This document shows positions 1 through 6,348 of a stretch of DNA of 9,400 nucleotides, piece after piece; position 1 is the stretch's first letter; each line of letters opens with the position of its first letter. The notes below the pieces were generated by a model. That model ran no database searches, was not told where the DNA came from, and saw only the letters and a list, made by a program, of their open reading frames with translations. Position numbers and translations under genes: made by a program. The stretch is from an uncultured Lachnospiraceae bacterium (lineage in GTDB: Bacteria; Bacillota; Clostridia; Lachnospirales; Lachnospiraceae): the NCBI GenBank assembly GCA_905236365.1, contig CAJOPP010000418.1, positions 1 through 9,400 of the forward strand, written 5' to 3'.

Positions 1-6
1 GAGGAT

Positions 7-82
7 GCGCACGGATTCGGTTAGGAATTTGTCAGCTAAAGCTGACCCGAATCCGGCGCGCAAGACTCGCAAGCGAGTCTTG
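7..82. repeat. GC-rich block of two adjacent palindromic hairpins
   Basis: Two strong inverted repeats stand side by side. In the first, CGGATTCGG (12-20) pairs with CCGAATCCG (47-55). Inside it GTCAGC (31-36) and GCTGAC (41-46) form a second stem with a TAAA loop, and GCGC (7-10) can extend the base against GCGC (56-59) across a bulged A. The second is a perfect repeat, CAAGACTCGC (61-70) and GCGAGTCTTG (73-82), folding with a short loop. The block is much richer in G and C than the AT-rich leader after it. No T-run follows, so it does not look like an intrinsic terminator. It could be a dispersed REP-like element, the end of a structured RNA, or a hairpin used by an antitermination factor. 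The inverted repeats are certain; their role is not. Confidence 0.7.
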
Positions 83-208
83 ACTATGAAAGGGGCTATG
101 TAAGGTATATTTCGATTTTTCTGATTGAATGATAAAGCTGTTTGAAAGCTGTAAATAGTATAAATAAGGAAAAGTTTTTATAAAAATAAAATGAATTTAT
201 AAAAAACA

Positions 209-237
209 TTGATTTTTCAATTTAATACGTATATACT
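209..237 (+). promoter_or_regulatory. Candidate sigma-A promoter P1 for the operon
   Basis: TTGATT (209-214) and TATACT (232-237) are separated by exactly 17 bases, the preferred spacing for housekeeping sigma promoters. The -10 matches five of six consensus bases and the -35 four of six. Transcription would begin near 243-245, giving a leader of about 80 bases before the first start codon. The AT-rich context makes chance matches possible, but this is the best candidate in the gene-free region. Confidence 0.55.
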
Positions 238-258
238 GTTTTTTGTTTGTGCGATAAT

Positions 259-287
259 TTGATTTGTTGAATGATTTACAATATATA
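259..287 (+). promoter_or_regulatory. Second, weaker promoter candidate P2
   Basis: A second TTGATT (259-264) lies 17 bases before TATATA (282-287). The -10 matches only four of six consensus bases. If used, transcription would begin near 294 and leave a leader of about 30 bases. It may be a secondary start or a chance match in AT-rich DNA. Confidence 0.25.
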
Positions 288-322
288 TCAGTATTAAAAA
301 TACGAGAGGAGAGACCGTACAT

Positions 323-1105
323 TTGAAGATGAAGCAGATTAATCTATACATGAATGATGATCAATTGGTTAATGCAGCAATTGATAAGATTGTAGTAGAG
401 ATAGTGAACAAAAAAGAAAATGGAGATACGGCACAGAAGATTTTATTGACAGGATGTTCTCCGCTTGCGGGAACGACATCGACAAGTATTAGTATCGGAA
501 TTGCATTGGCAAATTGTCATAAGAGAACGCTTCTGATTGATTGTGATGTTCGTAAAGCTCTTAAATATAAAAAGCTGAACGCAGAGACAACGCTGGGCTT
601 GGCTGATTACCTGCTCAAGGCAGAGGAAGGAAAGATTCCTGAGTCAGAAGTAATCTATTCGACGAATATTGATAAACTTTTTTATGTGCCGTGTGGTGCA
701 TATATTAGCAATCCGACGAGAGTGTTATGTTCTGATTATATGGAGAACTTTATTGAAACGCTCGAGGAAGATTTTGATTATATTTTGTTTGATTTTCCAT
801 CTTTGGCTGTTGTGCCGGATGCACAGGTGCTTTTTAATAAAGTGGATGGAATTATTTTGATATCGACTTTGGGTGAAACAAGAAAGAAAGAAATCAGAGA
901 TGCAAAGGCAAAGATTCAATTATTTCAGGAACGCTATTATGGTATGATTGTAAATAAGATTCCTTTGGATGTATATCGTCATAATGTGAAAGAATATGAC
1001 TACTATTTTGTTGACGAGAAGGGAGAACAGAATCTGAATGGAAATATTGCATACAAACAGTATCAGAAACGCACACGGAAAAGGGGTAAAAAAAGTGAAA
1101 GCTAA
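323..1105 (+). CDS. BY-kinase-like CpsD/CapB family ATPase with degenerate Walker A
   Basis: This 260-residue cytoplasmic protein matches the CpsD/CapB/Wzc-C class of bacterial tyrosine kinases, which act with a Wzz-type membrane partner to control polysaccharide export and chain length. Walker A' (TLLIDCDVRK, 69-78) and Walker B (YILFDF, 153-158, followed by PSLAVVPDAQ) are clear, as are GLADYL (92-97) and the GAYISNPTRVL stretch (125-135). The C-terminus has a tyrosine cluster (Y218, 225, 227, 228, 244, 247) of the kind that is autophosphorylated. The P-loop reads GCSPLAGTT (44-52), so the usual lysine position is T51. The length is normal for the family. The TTG start at 323 is chosen because AGGAG (307-311) lies 11 bases upstream; an in-frame ATG at 329 would be 17 bases away. 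It may be a weak kinase, a nucleotide-binding pseudokinase, or a scaffold. Confidence 0.85.
   Translation: MKMKQINLYMNDDQLVNAAIDKIVVEIVNKKENGDTAQKILLTGCSPLAGTTSTSISIGIALANCHKRTLLIDCDVRKALKYKKLNAETTLGLADYLLKAEEGKIPESEVIYSTNIDKLFYVPCGAYISNPTRVLCSDYMENFIETLEEDFDYILFDFPSLAVVPDAQVLFNKVDGIILISTLGETRKKEIRDAKAKIQLFQERYYGMIVNKIPLDVYRHNVKEYDYYFVDEKGEQNLNGNIAYKQYQKRTRKRGKKSES
1081..1086 (+). promoter_or_regulatory. Ribosome binding site selecting the GTG start at 1095
   Basis: AAGGGG lies inside the end of the kinase gene, eight bases before a GTG at 1095. The resulting protein begins directly with a signal peptide, whereas an upstream ATG at 1038 would add 19 residues and overlap the kinase gene by 68 bases. 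This supports the GTG start. Confidence 0.6.
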
Positions 1106-1997
1106 GAATTTTATGTTTTTTTCTCTGAAAACTCTTACGTTGTTGGGAGTTGTCCTGATGATGGCCTGGATTGGAGGTTCAATAAATGTGGAGGCTTCAG
1201 AGACATCGATGATTTTGCTGGAAAGTTATTCTGTTACAGATGAACAGATTGTTCCCGGAGAGAACTTTACAATGACCATGGAGTTTAAAAATTACGGCAT
1301 GGAATCGGTTACAGGTGTGCTTGTGGATATTGCCTGTCCGGATGGAATTATGCCGGTATATGGAACGGTTGCTCAGGTATATATTGATGAGATTATAGCC
1401 GGTGAAACAAAAGAAATCGGCGTAGAGTTTGTGGCAAACAAAGTGATGAACAGTACCAGTGTGGATTTTTCGGTGACCATTATTCATGATGGGAATCCGT
1501 TAAATTATGTTTCTGTACGGGTGCCGGTAGGAACAGATGTCCCGTTCTTTGTACTCTCGGATAAAATGCCAACAACAGTTGTTGCCGGTGAAAATGTGAC
1601 TTCATCAATCAGTTTTGAAGTGATCGGTCATACCGATGTCAAAACAGCAACACATGTGGTTTCGGTAGGGGATGAACAGATTGGAAGCAGTACGATTGGT
1701 TCATTGACAGTCGGTACGACAAGAACTCAGAATACCAGTGTAGTATTTAAAGAACCGGGAGAGTATCAGGTAGACGTGGCAATTCAATATATAGATGAAA
1801 CGGATCAACCGCAAAGTTTTGTTGTGGGTACTAAAACGATTACTGTAAAAGAAAAAAAAGATACGGATTCCCAGGAGTACGCACCTGTAGATGAGACGAG
1901 TATGCAGGAAGATGATAAGGGATTAATTCTTGGATTGGCAAGCATGGTTCTGGTAGCAATTTTATTGGTTGCAGTTATTATCAAAAAGAGTAAATAA
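1095..1997 (+). CDS. Secreted membrane-anchored protein with two Ig-like (CARDB/COG1361-type) repeats
   Basis: This 300-residue protein begins with a signal peptide: basic residues (K2, K4, K12), a hydrophobic core to about residue 27 and a likely cleavage after VEA (32-34). Two beta-rich modules follow, about 39-147 and 149-251. Both open with a related motif, IVPGENFTMTMEF and VVAGENVTSSISFE, which suggests a tandem domain duplication. An acidic linker (about 252-274) leads to one membrane helix (276-296) and a KKSK tail, so the bulk should sit outside the membrane. The fold resembles CARDB/COG1361-like adhesion or scaffold domains, judged by pattern only. The gene overlaps the kinase gene by 11 bases, implying coupled translation. 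It is not a standard member of capsule operons. It could be a structural or sensory partner of the kinase/Wzz module, or a surface protein that binds the polymer. Its exact function is unknown. Confidence 0.75.
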   Translation: MKAKNFMFFSLKTLTLLGVVLMMAWIGGSINVEASETSMILLESYSVTDEQIVPGENFTMTMEFKNYGMESVTGVLVDIACPDGIMPVYGTVAQVYIDEIIAGETKEIGVEFVANKVMNSTSVDFSVTIIHDGNPLNYVSVRVPVGTDVPFFVLSDKMPTTVVAGENVTSSISFEVIGHTDVKTATHVVSVGDEQIGSSTIGSLTVGTTRTQNTSVVFKEPGEYQVDVAIQYIDETDQPQSFVVGTKTITVKEKKDTDSQEYAPVDETSMQEDDKGLILGLASMVLVAILLVAVIIKKSK

Positions 1998-2030
1998 ATA
2001 TATTATTAATGTAAAGTGTTTTTTACAAAT

Positions 2031-2035
2031 AGGAG
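2031..2035 (+). promoter_or_regulatory. Ribosome binding site selecting the ATG at 2042
   Basis: AGGAG directly abuts an ATG at 2036, leaving no room for initiation there. The next in-frame ATG, at 2042, lies six bases downstream at a normal distance. The start is therefore set at 2042, giving MKVDVNELEM at the N-terminus. Confidence 0.7.
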
Positions 2036-2041
2036 ATGGCA

Positions 2042-2773
2042 ATGAAAGTGGATGTGAATGAACTTGAAATGGCAGATTATGATATTTTAGAGAATGTCAA
2101 AGTAGCATTTTATCGATTATGGAAAATGAAATTTGTAGTATTTCTGGTTACCTTGATCGGACTGTTGGTAGCATATATTTACGTGTTGACTGTAGGAGAA
2201 CGGTTAAATTACAGTTCGAGTGCGACCATATTCAGTGCGGTGTATGGTTCGTATCAGGATTCCACGAATGGTGTTACTGTAATGAATAATTATGCAGGCT
2301 TGTTGAACAGTTCCAGAGTTTGTGAAAGAGCGGTGGCAATGTTGGAAGATACAGGTTTATCGGCTGAGATGCTTCAGGGCATGGTTAATTCGAATAAGAT
2401 TTTTTTAAATGGTGCCAGTACTACTTCAAAATCGTATGGATATGAGCTGACACTTGTGACGACAATGGAGACTCCGGATAATGTAGTAGCTGTGACAAAT
2501 GCTATGGCAAAGGCGTTTACACAAGAGATCAATGACCTGTTGGGAACCAGTTCCCTTCAGATTCTTGATGAGGCTAAACGCTATACGGCATACAGTGTAA
2601 TGAATTATAAGTTGATTATCCTGCTAGGTGGAGCGGTTGGATTTGTATTAGCATTTGGAATCCTGTTTATAAAAGAGTTTTTTTCTACCAGAGTATATAG
2701 TGTGATGCAATGTGAGATGAAAAAAGAAAATATTCTTGGATTAATACCATATTACACACAGGAACGGAGATAA
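2042..2773 (+). CDS. Wzz/CpsC-like polysaccharide chain-length determinant, kinase adaptor
   Basis: This 243-residue protein has the two-helix layout of Wzz/CpsC co-polymerases. It has a short cytoplasmic N-terminus, a helix at about 31-51, an extracellular region of about 140 residues, a second helix at about 191-211 and a cytoplasmic tail of about 32 residues. In Gram-positive bacteria this protein sets polymer length and its C-terminal tail activates the BY-kinase. It is therefore the expected membrane partner of the kinase two genes upstream. The proline-rich stretch usually found just before helix 2 is missing; the sequence there is DEAKRYTAYSVMNYK. The usual CpsC-CpsD order is also reversed, and the two genes are split by the Ig-like surface protein. 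The gap to the previous gene is 44 bases. The assignment rests on topology and context more than on strong motifs. Confidence 0.75.
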   Translation: MKVDVNELEMADYDILENVKVAFYRLWKMKFVVFLVTLIGLLVAYIYVLTVGERLNYSSSATIFSAVYGSYQDSTNGVTVMNNYAGLLNSSRVCERAVAMLEDTGLSAEMLQGMVNSNKIFLNGASTTSKSYGYELTLVTTMETPDNVVAVTNAMAKAFTQEINDLLGTSSLQILDEAKRYTAYSVMNYKLIILLGGAVGFVLAFGILFIKEFFSTRVYSVMQCEMKKENILGLIPYYTQERR

Positions 2774-2777
2774 AGAT

Positions 2778-3233
2778 ATGAAAATTGTATTTGCCGCATC
2801 ATCCGGTGGACATTTTGAGCAGTTAATGATGATGAAACCTTTAATGGAAAAATATGACAGTGTGATACTGACAGAGAAAACAGAGTATAGCGTTGGACAG
2901 CAGGATTGTAAAGTATATTATTTAAAGCAGATCAATCGAAAGGAACCTCTGTTTCTTTGGAAGTTATTGGTAAATACTATCCTCTCGCTACGGGTCTATA
3001 TGAAGGAACGACCGGATGTTGTGATCATGACGGGTGTGCTGGCAACCATTCCATTTGCGTTGATCATGAAACTTTTCAGAAAGAAACTAATCTATATTGA
3101 GTCTTTTGCGAAAGTTACATCAAAAACCCAGAGTGGAAGTTTGCTTTATCATTGGGCAGACCAGTTTTATGTACAGTGGGAAGAAATGTTAAAATTATAC
3201 CCAAAGGCGATTTACAAAGGCGGAATATATTAA
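2778..3233 (+). CDS. Alg14/CpsF/PssD-like glycosyltransferase membrane subunit
   Basis: At 151 residues this is the usual size of the Alg14-like half of a split GT-B glycosyltransferase (pneumococcal Cps14F, rhizobial PssD). The N-terminus has the hallmark SSGGH loop (8-12) followed by FEQL. Hydrophobic segments around 58-72 and 81-98 should place it at the inner face of the membrane, where it recruits the catalytic subunit to the lipid-linked acceptor. The IESFAKVTSKTQSG stretch (107-120) and ADQFYVQW (127-134) also fit the family. It starts four bases after the previous stop, with CGGAG eight bases before the ATG. The next gene encodes the matching catalytic half, which makes this call firm. 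The sugar transferred cannot be read from sequence; relatives add the second sugar to an undecaprenyl-linked primer. Confidence 0.9.
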   Translation: MKIVFAASSGGHFEQLMMMKPLMEKYDSVILTEKTEYSVGQQDCKVYYLKQINRKEPLFLWKLLVNTILSLRVYMKERPDVVIMTGVLATIPFALIMKLFRKKLIYIESFAKVTSKTQSGSLLYHWADQFYVQWEEMLKLYPKAIYKGGIY

Positions 3234-3248
3234 TTGACGAGGTGAAAT

Positions 3249-3728
3249 ATGATATTTGTAACATTGGGATCTCAAAAATTTCAATTTGACCGATTGCTTC
3301 AAAAGCTGGATGAGTTAGTAGAGAAAGGGGTCATACAAGAGGAAATGATAGCGCAGATTGGCTCAAGTACATATCATCCGCAGCATTACCAATATGTACA
3401 GTTTATGGACAGGATGGAGTTTTCAGATACGATGAATCAGGCGACAACGGTGATAACACATGGGGGAACCGGAGTCATAATCAGTGCTGTAAAGTTGGGA
3501 AAGAAAGTGATTGCGGTTCCAAGATTGGCAAAATACGGAGAACATGTAGATGATCATCAGCTGCAACTTCTTCATCAGTTTGATGATCTTGGGATAATCT
3601 GTGCGTGTTATGAGATGGAAAATCTGGAGCAGTGTGTGAAAGAACTTCCGGAAAGAACGTTTCGACCATATATATCAAATACGAATGTGATCATTTCATC
3701 CATTGATGAATACTTACATACGATATAG
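3249..3728 (+). CDS. Alg13/CpsG/PssE-like glycosyltransferase catalytic subunit
   Basis: This 159-residue soluble protein is the catalytic C-terminal half of a split GT-B enzyme (glycosyltransferase family 28 C-terminal domain). Diagnostic motifs are FVTLGSQKFQF (3-12), THGGTG (70-75), the nucleotide-sugar loop shared with Alg13 and MurG, and VPRLAKYGEHVDDHQ (90-104). It should dock on the Alg14-like subunit encoded just upstream and transfer a sugar from a UDP donor to the lipid-linked intermediate on the cytoplasmic face. GAGG at 3239-3242 serves the ATG at 3249, 15 bases after the previous stop. A perfect 12-base palindrome overlaps its stop codon. In relatives the donor is UDP-galactose, UDP-glucuronate or UDP-GlcNAc; the sequence alone does not decide which. 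Confidence 0.9.
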   Translation: MIFVTLGSQKFQFDRLLQKLDELVEKGVIQEEMIAQIGSSTYHPQHYQYVQFMDRMEFSDTMNQATTVITHGGTGVIISAVKLGKKVIAVPRLAKYGEHVDDHQLQLLHQFDDLGIICACYEMENLEQCVKELPERTFRPYISNTNVIISSIDEYLHTI

Positions 3729-3739
3729 CTTCCGGAAGC
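3728..3739. repeat. Perfect 12-base palindrome overlapping a stop codon
   Basis: GCTTCCGGAAGC is a perfect palindrome whose first G is the last base of the TAG stop of the Alg13-like gene. It sits in a 69-base gap, one of the larger gaps of the operon. No T-run follows, so it is not a standard terminator. It might be a dimeric protein site, an RNA processing or stability hairpin, or chance. Confidence 0.45.
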
Positions 3740-3797
3740 AGTCTTGGAATCGAGATTATAAATAGATTGTGATTCTGGTGGAACGGAGAAATAGCGA

Positions 3798-5132
3798 ATG
3801 ACTTACAGCAGTTATGGTAAAAAAACACAATTAAATAATTTAAATCTATTTTATTATTTAAATGCATTTTTATTAATTGTGGATTATATTATGCCACAGT
3901 ATTTCGGACTGCATATTGGATACGATCTGACTTGTACTCGTCTGGGTGTTTTGTTGATACTGATCTATATGATTTTGAATCCCAGGTTGTTTACACACTT
4001 TTGTACAACGATCGCACAGTGTAAGTTGGTCATTCCGATTGCTGCCTACCTTTTTGTATGCGGATATACAATGGTATTTCGAGCAGATATCAATGCTTTT
4101 TTTATGGTGTTTTTTGAAATTATTACAATGTTTATGTTGATTTATGGAATCCGATATGTAATTGGTGTGGAGAAAGCTATTCTCTGGGCAGTTCGGAGTG
4201 CGTATTTCTTTGGATTTCTTGGTCTTGTTGATTATGCCTGTGGACAGTCATTAATGTTGAAATTTTTAAAGACAGTTCCTACAGCTGTGGGAAATTCATA
4301 TCGATCCGGACAATATCGTATTATGGGACCTTGTGGACATCCGTTAGGATATGGGTTGTATCTTATTTTATTAATCCCGCTTATTTGCATTGATTTGGAA
4401 AAAAACGAGGTTTTTATTTTTAAACGTCCATTTCTTTTGTTGCTTTTAATACTGAATGTATTTTTGACGGGTTCCCGTTCTACGCTTGGAATTGTTGTAT
4501 TGGAGCTGTTTTTGATTCTGCTCTGCAGTAACGTTATCAATATAAAAAAGACATTTTTGGGGCTTGCAGTTACAGTTGCAGCACTTGGGATCTTTCTGTT
4601 ATTTTTTCATGGAACGGAAATTGGAAAGTATATTTTGATGCAGCTGGCCAGTCTTGTGGATCAGATTTTTGGAACAGAATTCGCAATTTCATTTGGAGCA
4701 CAGGTGGAGAGACTGGAGGATAGTGAGGAGTATCGCAAGATGCTTCCGTTAATTTTTAAATTGGATTGGCTGAATCCATGGATTGGAAGAGGCGTATCAC
4801 GAGGGTTTAGTGCTGAGATCAATGGCGTTTTTATTCAGTCCATTGATAATTATTATGTTTCACAATATATCAAATATGCATATCCGGGACTTGTAACGTA
4901 TGGATTCATCATCTTATCCACAGTGGGAATGATGATCAAAGCAATTTACAGACATAGATCTCCGATTCTCAAGATGACAGCAGTCGGTGTAGTATGTTAT
5001 TATATTAATCTTTGGTGGGTAGATGCTTTGCAGACTTTGAAATATACTTATATAGTGATTGCTATTTTTTATGTCTGTTATACGGAACTGGAGGAGGAAC
5101 GTGCATTGCGATGTGCGGTTGATCAACGATGA
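3798..5132 (+). CDS. Wzy-like polysaccharide polymerase / O-antigen ligase family membrane protein
   Basis: This 444-residue, very hydrophobic protein has roughly ten to twelve predicted membrane helices, the size and topology of Wzy polymerases and O-antigen ligases. These enzymes join flipped lipid-linked repeat units on the outer face of the membrane. Family-like features are YRIMGPCGHPLGYG (173-186), LTGSRSTLG (223-231) and a large loop at about 275-355 with IGRGVSRG (329-336). This leads to SIDNYYVSQYIKYAYPGL (348-365), which resembles the DNxYL...G..G pattern of Wzy proteins. GGAG (3785-3788) lies nine bases before the ATG. The stop overlaps an ATG (ATGA, 5129-5132), so translation is linked to the next gene. 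Next to Wzx and Wzz, polymerase is the more likely role than ligase. Confidence 0.85.
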   Translation: MTYSSYGKKTQLNNLNLFYYLNAFLLIVDYIMPQYFGLHIGYDLTCTRLGVLLILIYMILNPRLFTHFCTTIAQCKLVIPIAAYLFVCGYTMVFRADINAFFMVFFEIITMFMLIYGIRYVIGVEKAILWAVRSAYFFGFLGLVDYACGQSLMLKFLKTVPTAVGNSYRSGQYRIMGPCGHPLGYGLYLILLIPLICIDLEKNEVFIFKRPFLLLLLILNVFLTGSRSTLGIVVLELFLILLCSNVINIKKTFLGLAVTVAALGIFLLFFHGTEIGKYILMQLASLVDQIFGTEFAISFGAQVERLEDSEEYRKMLPLIFKLDWLNPWIGRGVSRGFSAEINGVFIQSIDNYYVSQYIKYAYPGLVTYGFIILSTVGMMIKAIYRHRSPILKMTAVGVVCYYINLWWVDALQTLKYTYIVIAIFYVCYTELEEERALRCAVDQR

Positions 5133-5142
5133 AAAGCGAGAT

Positions 5143-5146
5143 GGAG
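5143..5146 (+). promoter_or_regulatory. Ribosome binding site favouring the ATG at 5153
   Basis: GGAG is placed six bases before the in-frame ATG at 5153. The earlier ATG at 5129, which overlaps the polymerase stop as ATGA, has no Shine-Dalgarno match upstream and could be used only by re-initiating ribosomes. The later start is preferred; the alternative adds eight residues. Confidence 0.5.
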
Positions 5147-5152
5147 AATCAT

Positions 5153-6325
5153 ATGGATATAATCAGGTTTTGTTCGGAATACTGTGTCGGTTGTGGTATT
5201 TGCAAGTCGGAACGGAATATTGAGATGATGGAAAATAAAAAAGGATATCTGCATCCTGTTTTTCAGGGAAACGAAGATGTCTTTTTGCAATCGGTTTGTC
5301 CAATCATGGAATCTTATTCAGATGGAGAACGTGAGGATTTGGTGTGGGGGAAAATAAAGGGGGCGTTTGCAGCACATGCCGCAGATGCTAAAATTCGCAA
5401 AACAGCATCCAGTGGGGGCGTGTTGACAGCGTTAGCACTCTTTTTATTAGAAACAAAGAAGGTAGATGGGATCTTGCAGGTATGTGTTGATCCGGAGCAT
5501 CCTACAGAAACCATTTGCAGAGTCAGCAGAACCAGGGAACAGATATTGGAATGCTGTGGTTCGCGATATTCGATCTCTTCTCCATGGCTGAATCTTTCTG
5601 ATCAGATTGAGGAAGGAATGCGATATGCAGCAATTGGAAAGCCTTGTGACATTATGGCACTTCGCAGATTAAAAGAAAATGAAAAGTTGTATGATGAAAT
5701 TCTTTATTTACTGTCTTTTTTCTGTGCGGGTCTTCCCAGTAAGGACGCAAATCAACAACTACTGATGCAATTGGATTGCAAAATGGAAGATTGTGCTTCC
5801 CTTTGCTATCGGGGCAACGGATGGCCGGGATATGCCACTGCAATTGATCGGGATGGCGGCATTCACACAATGGAGTACAGTAAAGCATGGGGAGGAATCC
5901 TTGGGAGAGATGTACATCCATATTGTCGTTTGTGTTTTGATGGAATTGGCGAGGCTGCGGATATTGTTTGTGGAGATGGCTGGTATATAAAAGACGGTGA
6001 ACCGGATTTTTCAGAGGGTGAAGGCAGGAACATTGTGTTTGCCAGAAATATGTCAGGTTTGAAACTGATGCAGGAGGCAGAGACAGCAGGATATCTTCAA
6101 ATGGAAAAATGGCAGGCTCTGTCTGATTTGCAGATTATTCAGAAGTATCAGTATACACGAAAAACAACTATGAGAGCAAAACTTCTCGGTTATCGCATTT
6201 GTGGGCGCACAGTGCCATTCTATAGCAGGAGCCTGTTACAAAAACTTTCAAAGCAGGCAAACGGAAAGCAAAAGATGAAAATATTCTTAGGTACGGTACG
6301 AAGAATTGTTCAAAAAAAGATATAG
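5153..6325 (+). CDS. FrhB/FdhB-type iron-sulfur protein (coenzyme F420 hydrogenase/dehydrogenase beta subunit family)
   Basis: The 390-residue protein has the layout of the F420 hydrogenase/dehydrogenase beta-subunit family. At the N-terminus it shows a ferredoxin-like cysteine set (C7, C11, C14, C17, with C49 in a CP pair). This is followed by SSGG (86-89), GKPCDIMALRRL (162-173), close to the family's GTPCQIxALR, and YCRLC (257-261) leading to ADIVCGDGW (269-277). It should bind one or two iron-sulfur clusters and possibly a flavin. F420 itself is unlikely in this kind of host, so another electron carrier or substrate is probable. Members of this family are often found beside polysaccharide pyruvyl transferases, as here, where that gene starts 23 bases downstream. 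A redox step on a sugar or on the pyruvyl group is plausible but unproven. An alternative start at 5129 exists. Confidence 0.8.
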   Translation: MDIIRFCSEYCVGCGICKSERNIEMMENKKGYLHPVFQGNEDVFLQSVCPIMESYSDGEREDLVWGKIKGAFAAHAADAKIRKTASSGGVLTALALFLLETKKVDGILQVCVDPEHPTETICRVSRTREQILECCGSRYSISSPWLNLSDQIEEGMRYAAIGKPCDIMALRRLKENEKLYDEILYLLSFFCAGLPSKDANQQLLMQLDCKMEDCASLCYRGNGWPGYATAIDRDGGIHTMEYSKAWGGILGRDVHPYCRLCFDGIGEAADIVCGDGWYIKDGEPDFSEGEGRNIVFARNMSGLKLMQEAETAGYLQMEKWQALSDLQIIQKYQYTRKTTMRAKLLGYRICGRTVPFYSRSLLQKLSKQANGKQKMKIFLGTVRRIVQKKI

Positions 6326-6330
6326 ATAAA

Positions 6331-6335
6331 AGGAG
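6331..6335 (+). promoter_or_regulatory. Ribosome binding site with unusually long spacing
   Basis: AGGAG is followed by 13 bases before the ATG at 6349. No in-frame ATG, GTG or TTG lies closer; only two ATT codons intervene. The spacing is long for this operon, where five to eleven is typical, and may reduce translation. Confidence 0.5.
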
Positions 6336-6348
6336 TTTTGTAATTATT

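Larger units (their letters stand above)
83..322 (+). promoter_or_regulatory. AT-rich gene-free leader upstream of the operon
   Basis: No gene is visible in this stretch or in the hairpin block before it, so bases 1-322 are treated as the upstream regulatory region. A short reading frame entering from the left edge stays open to a TAA at 101-103, but it runs through the palindromes and is probably accidental. From about 105 onward the DNA is strongly AT-rich and holds the two promoter candidates listed separately. It ends in the ribosome site for the first gene. A protein-binding operator could be hidden here, but no clear operator repeat was seen. Confidence 0.6.

Noticed and set aside
2..103. 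Reading frame entering from the left edge and stopping at TAA 101-103, basic in composition
   Set aside because: It runs entirely through the palindromic block, a second frame is also open to 81-83, and no ribosome site or domain supports it. It is more likely a by-product of the repeat than the tail of a gene.
1038..1094. Upstream ATG extension of the Ig-repeat surface protein
   Set aside because: It would overlap the kinase gene by 68 bases and put 19 polar residues ahead of a clear signal peptide; the GTG at 1095 has a well-placed AAGGGG.
1197..1487. Opposite-strand open frames, here and at 4232-4540, 6168-6494 and 8165-8503
   Set aside because: Each lies antisense to a well-supported gene, lacks a ribosome site and has no recognisable domain or sensible composition; they are shadows of the + strand genes.
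2010..2027. TGTAAA / TTTACA inverted repeat before the Wzz-like gene
   Set aside because: Only six AT-rich pairs with a six-base loop and no T-run after it; too weak for a terminator or operator claim.
3831..3861. TTAAATAAT / ATTATTTAA nine-base inverted repeat near the start of the polymerase gene
   Set aside because: All A and T in AT-rich coding DNA with a 13-base loop; expected by chance and weak as an RNA stem.
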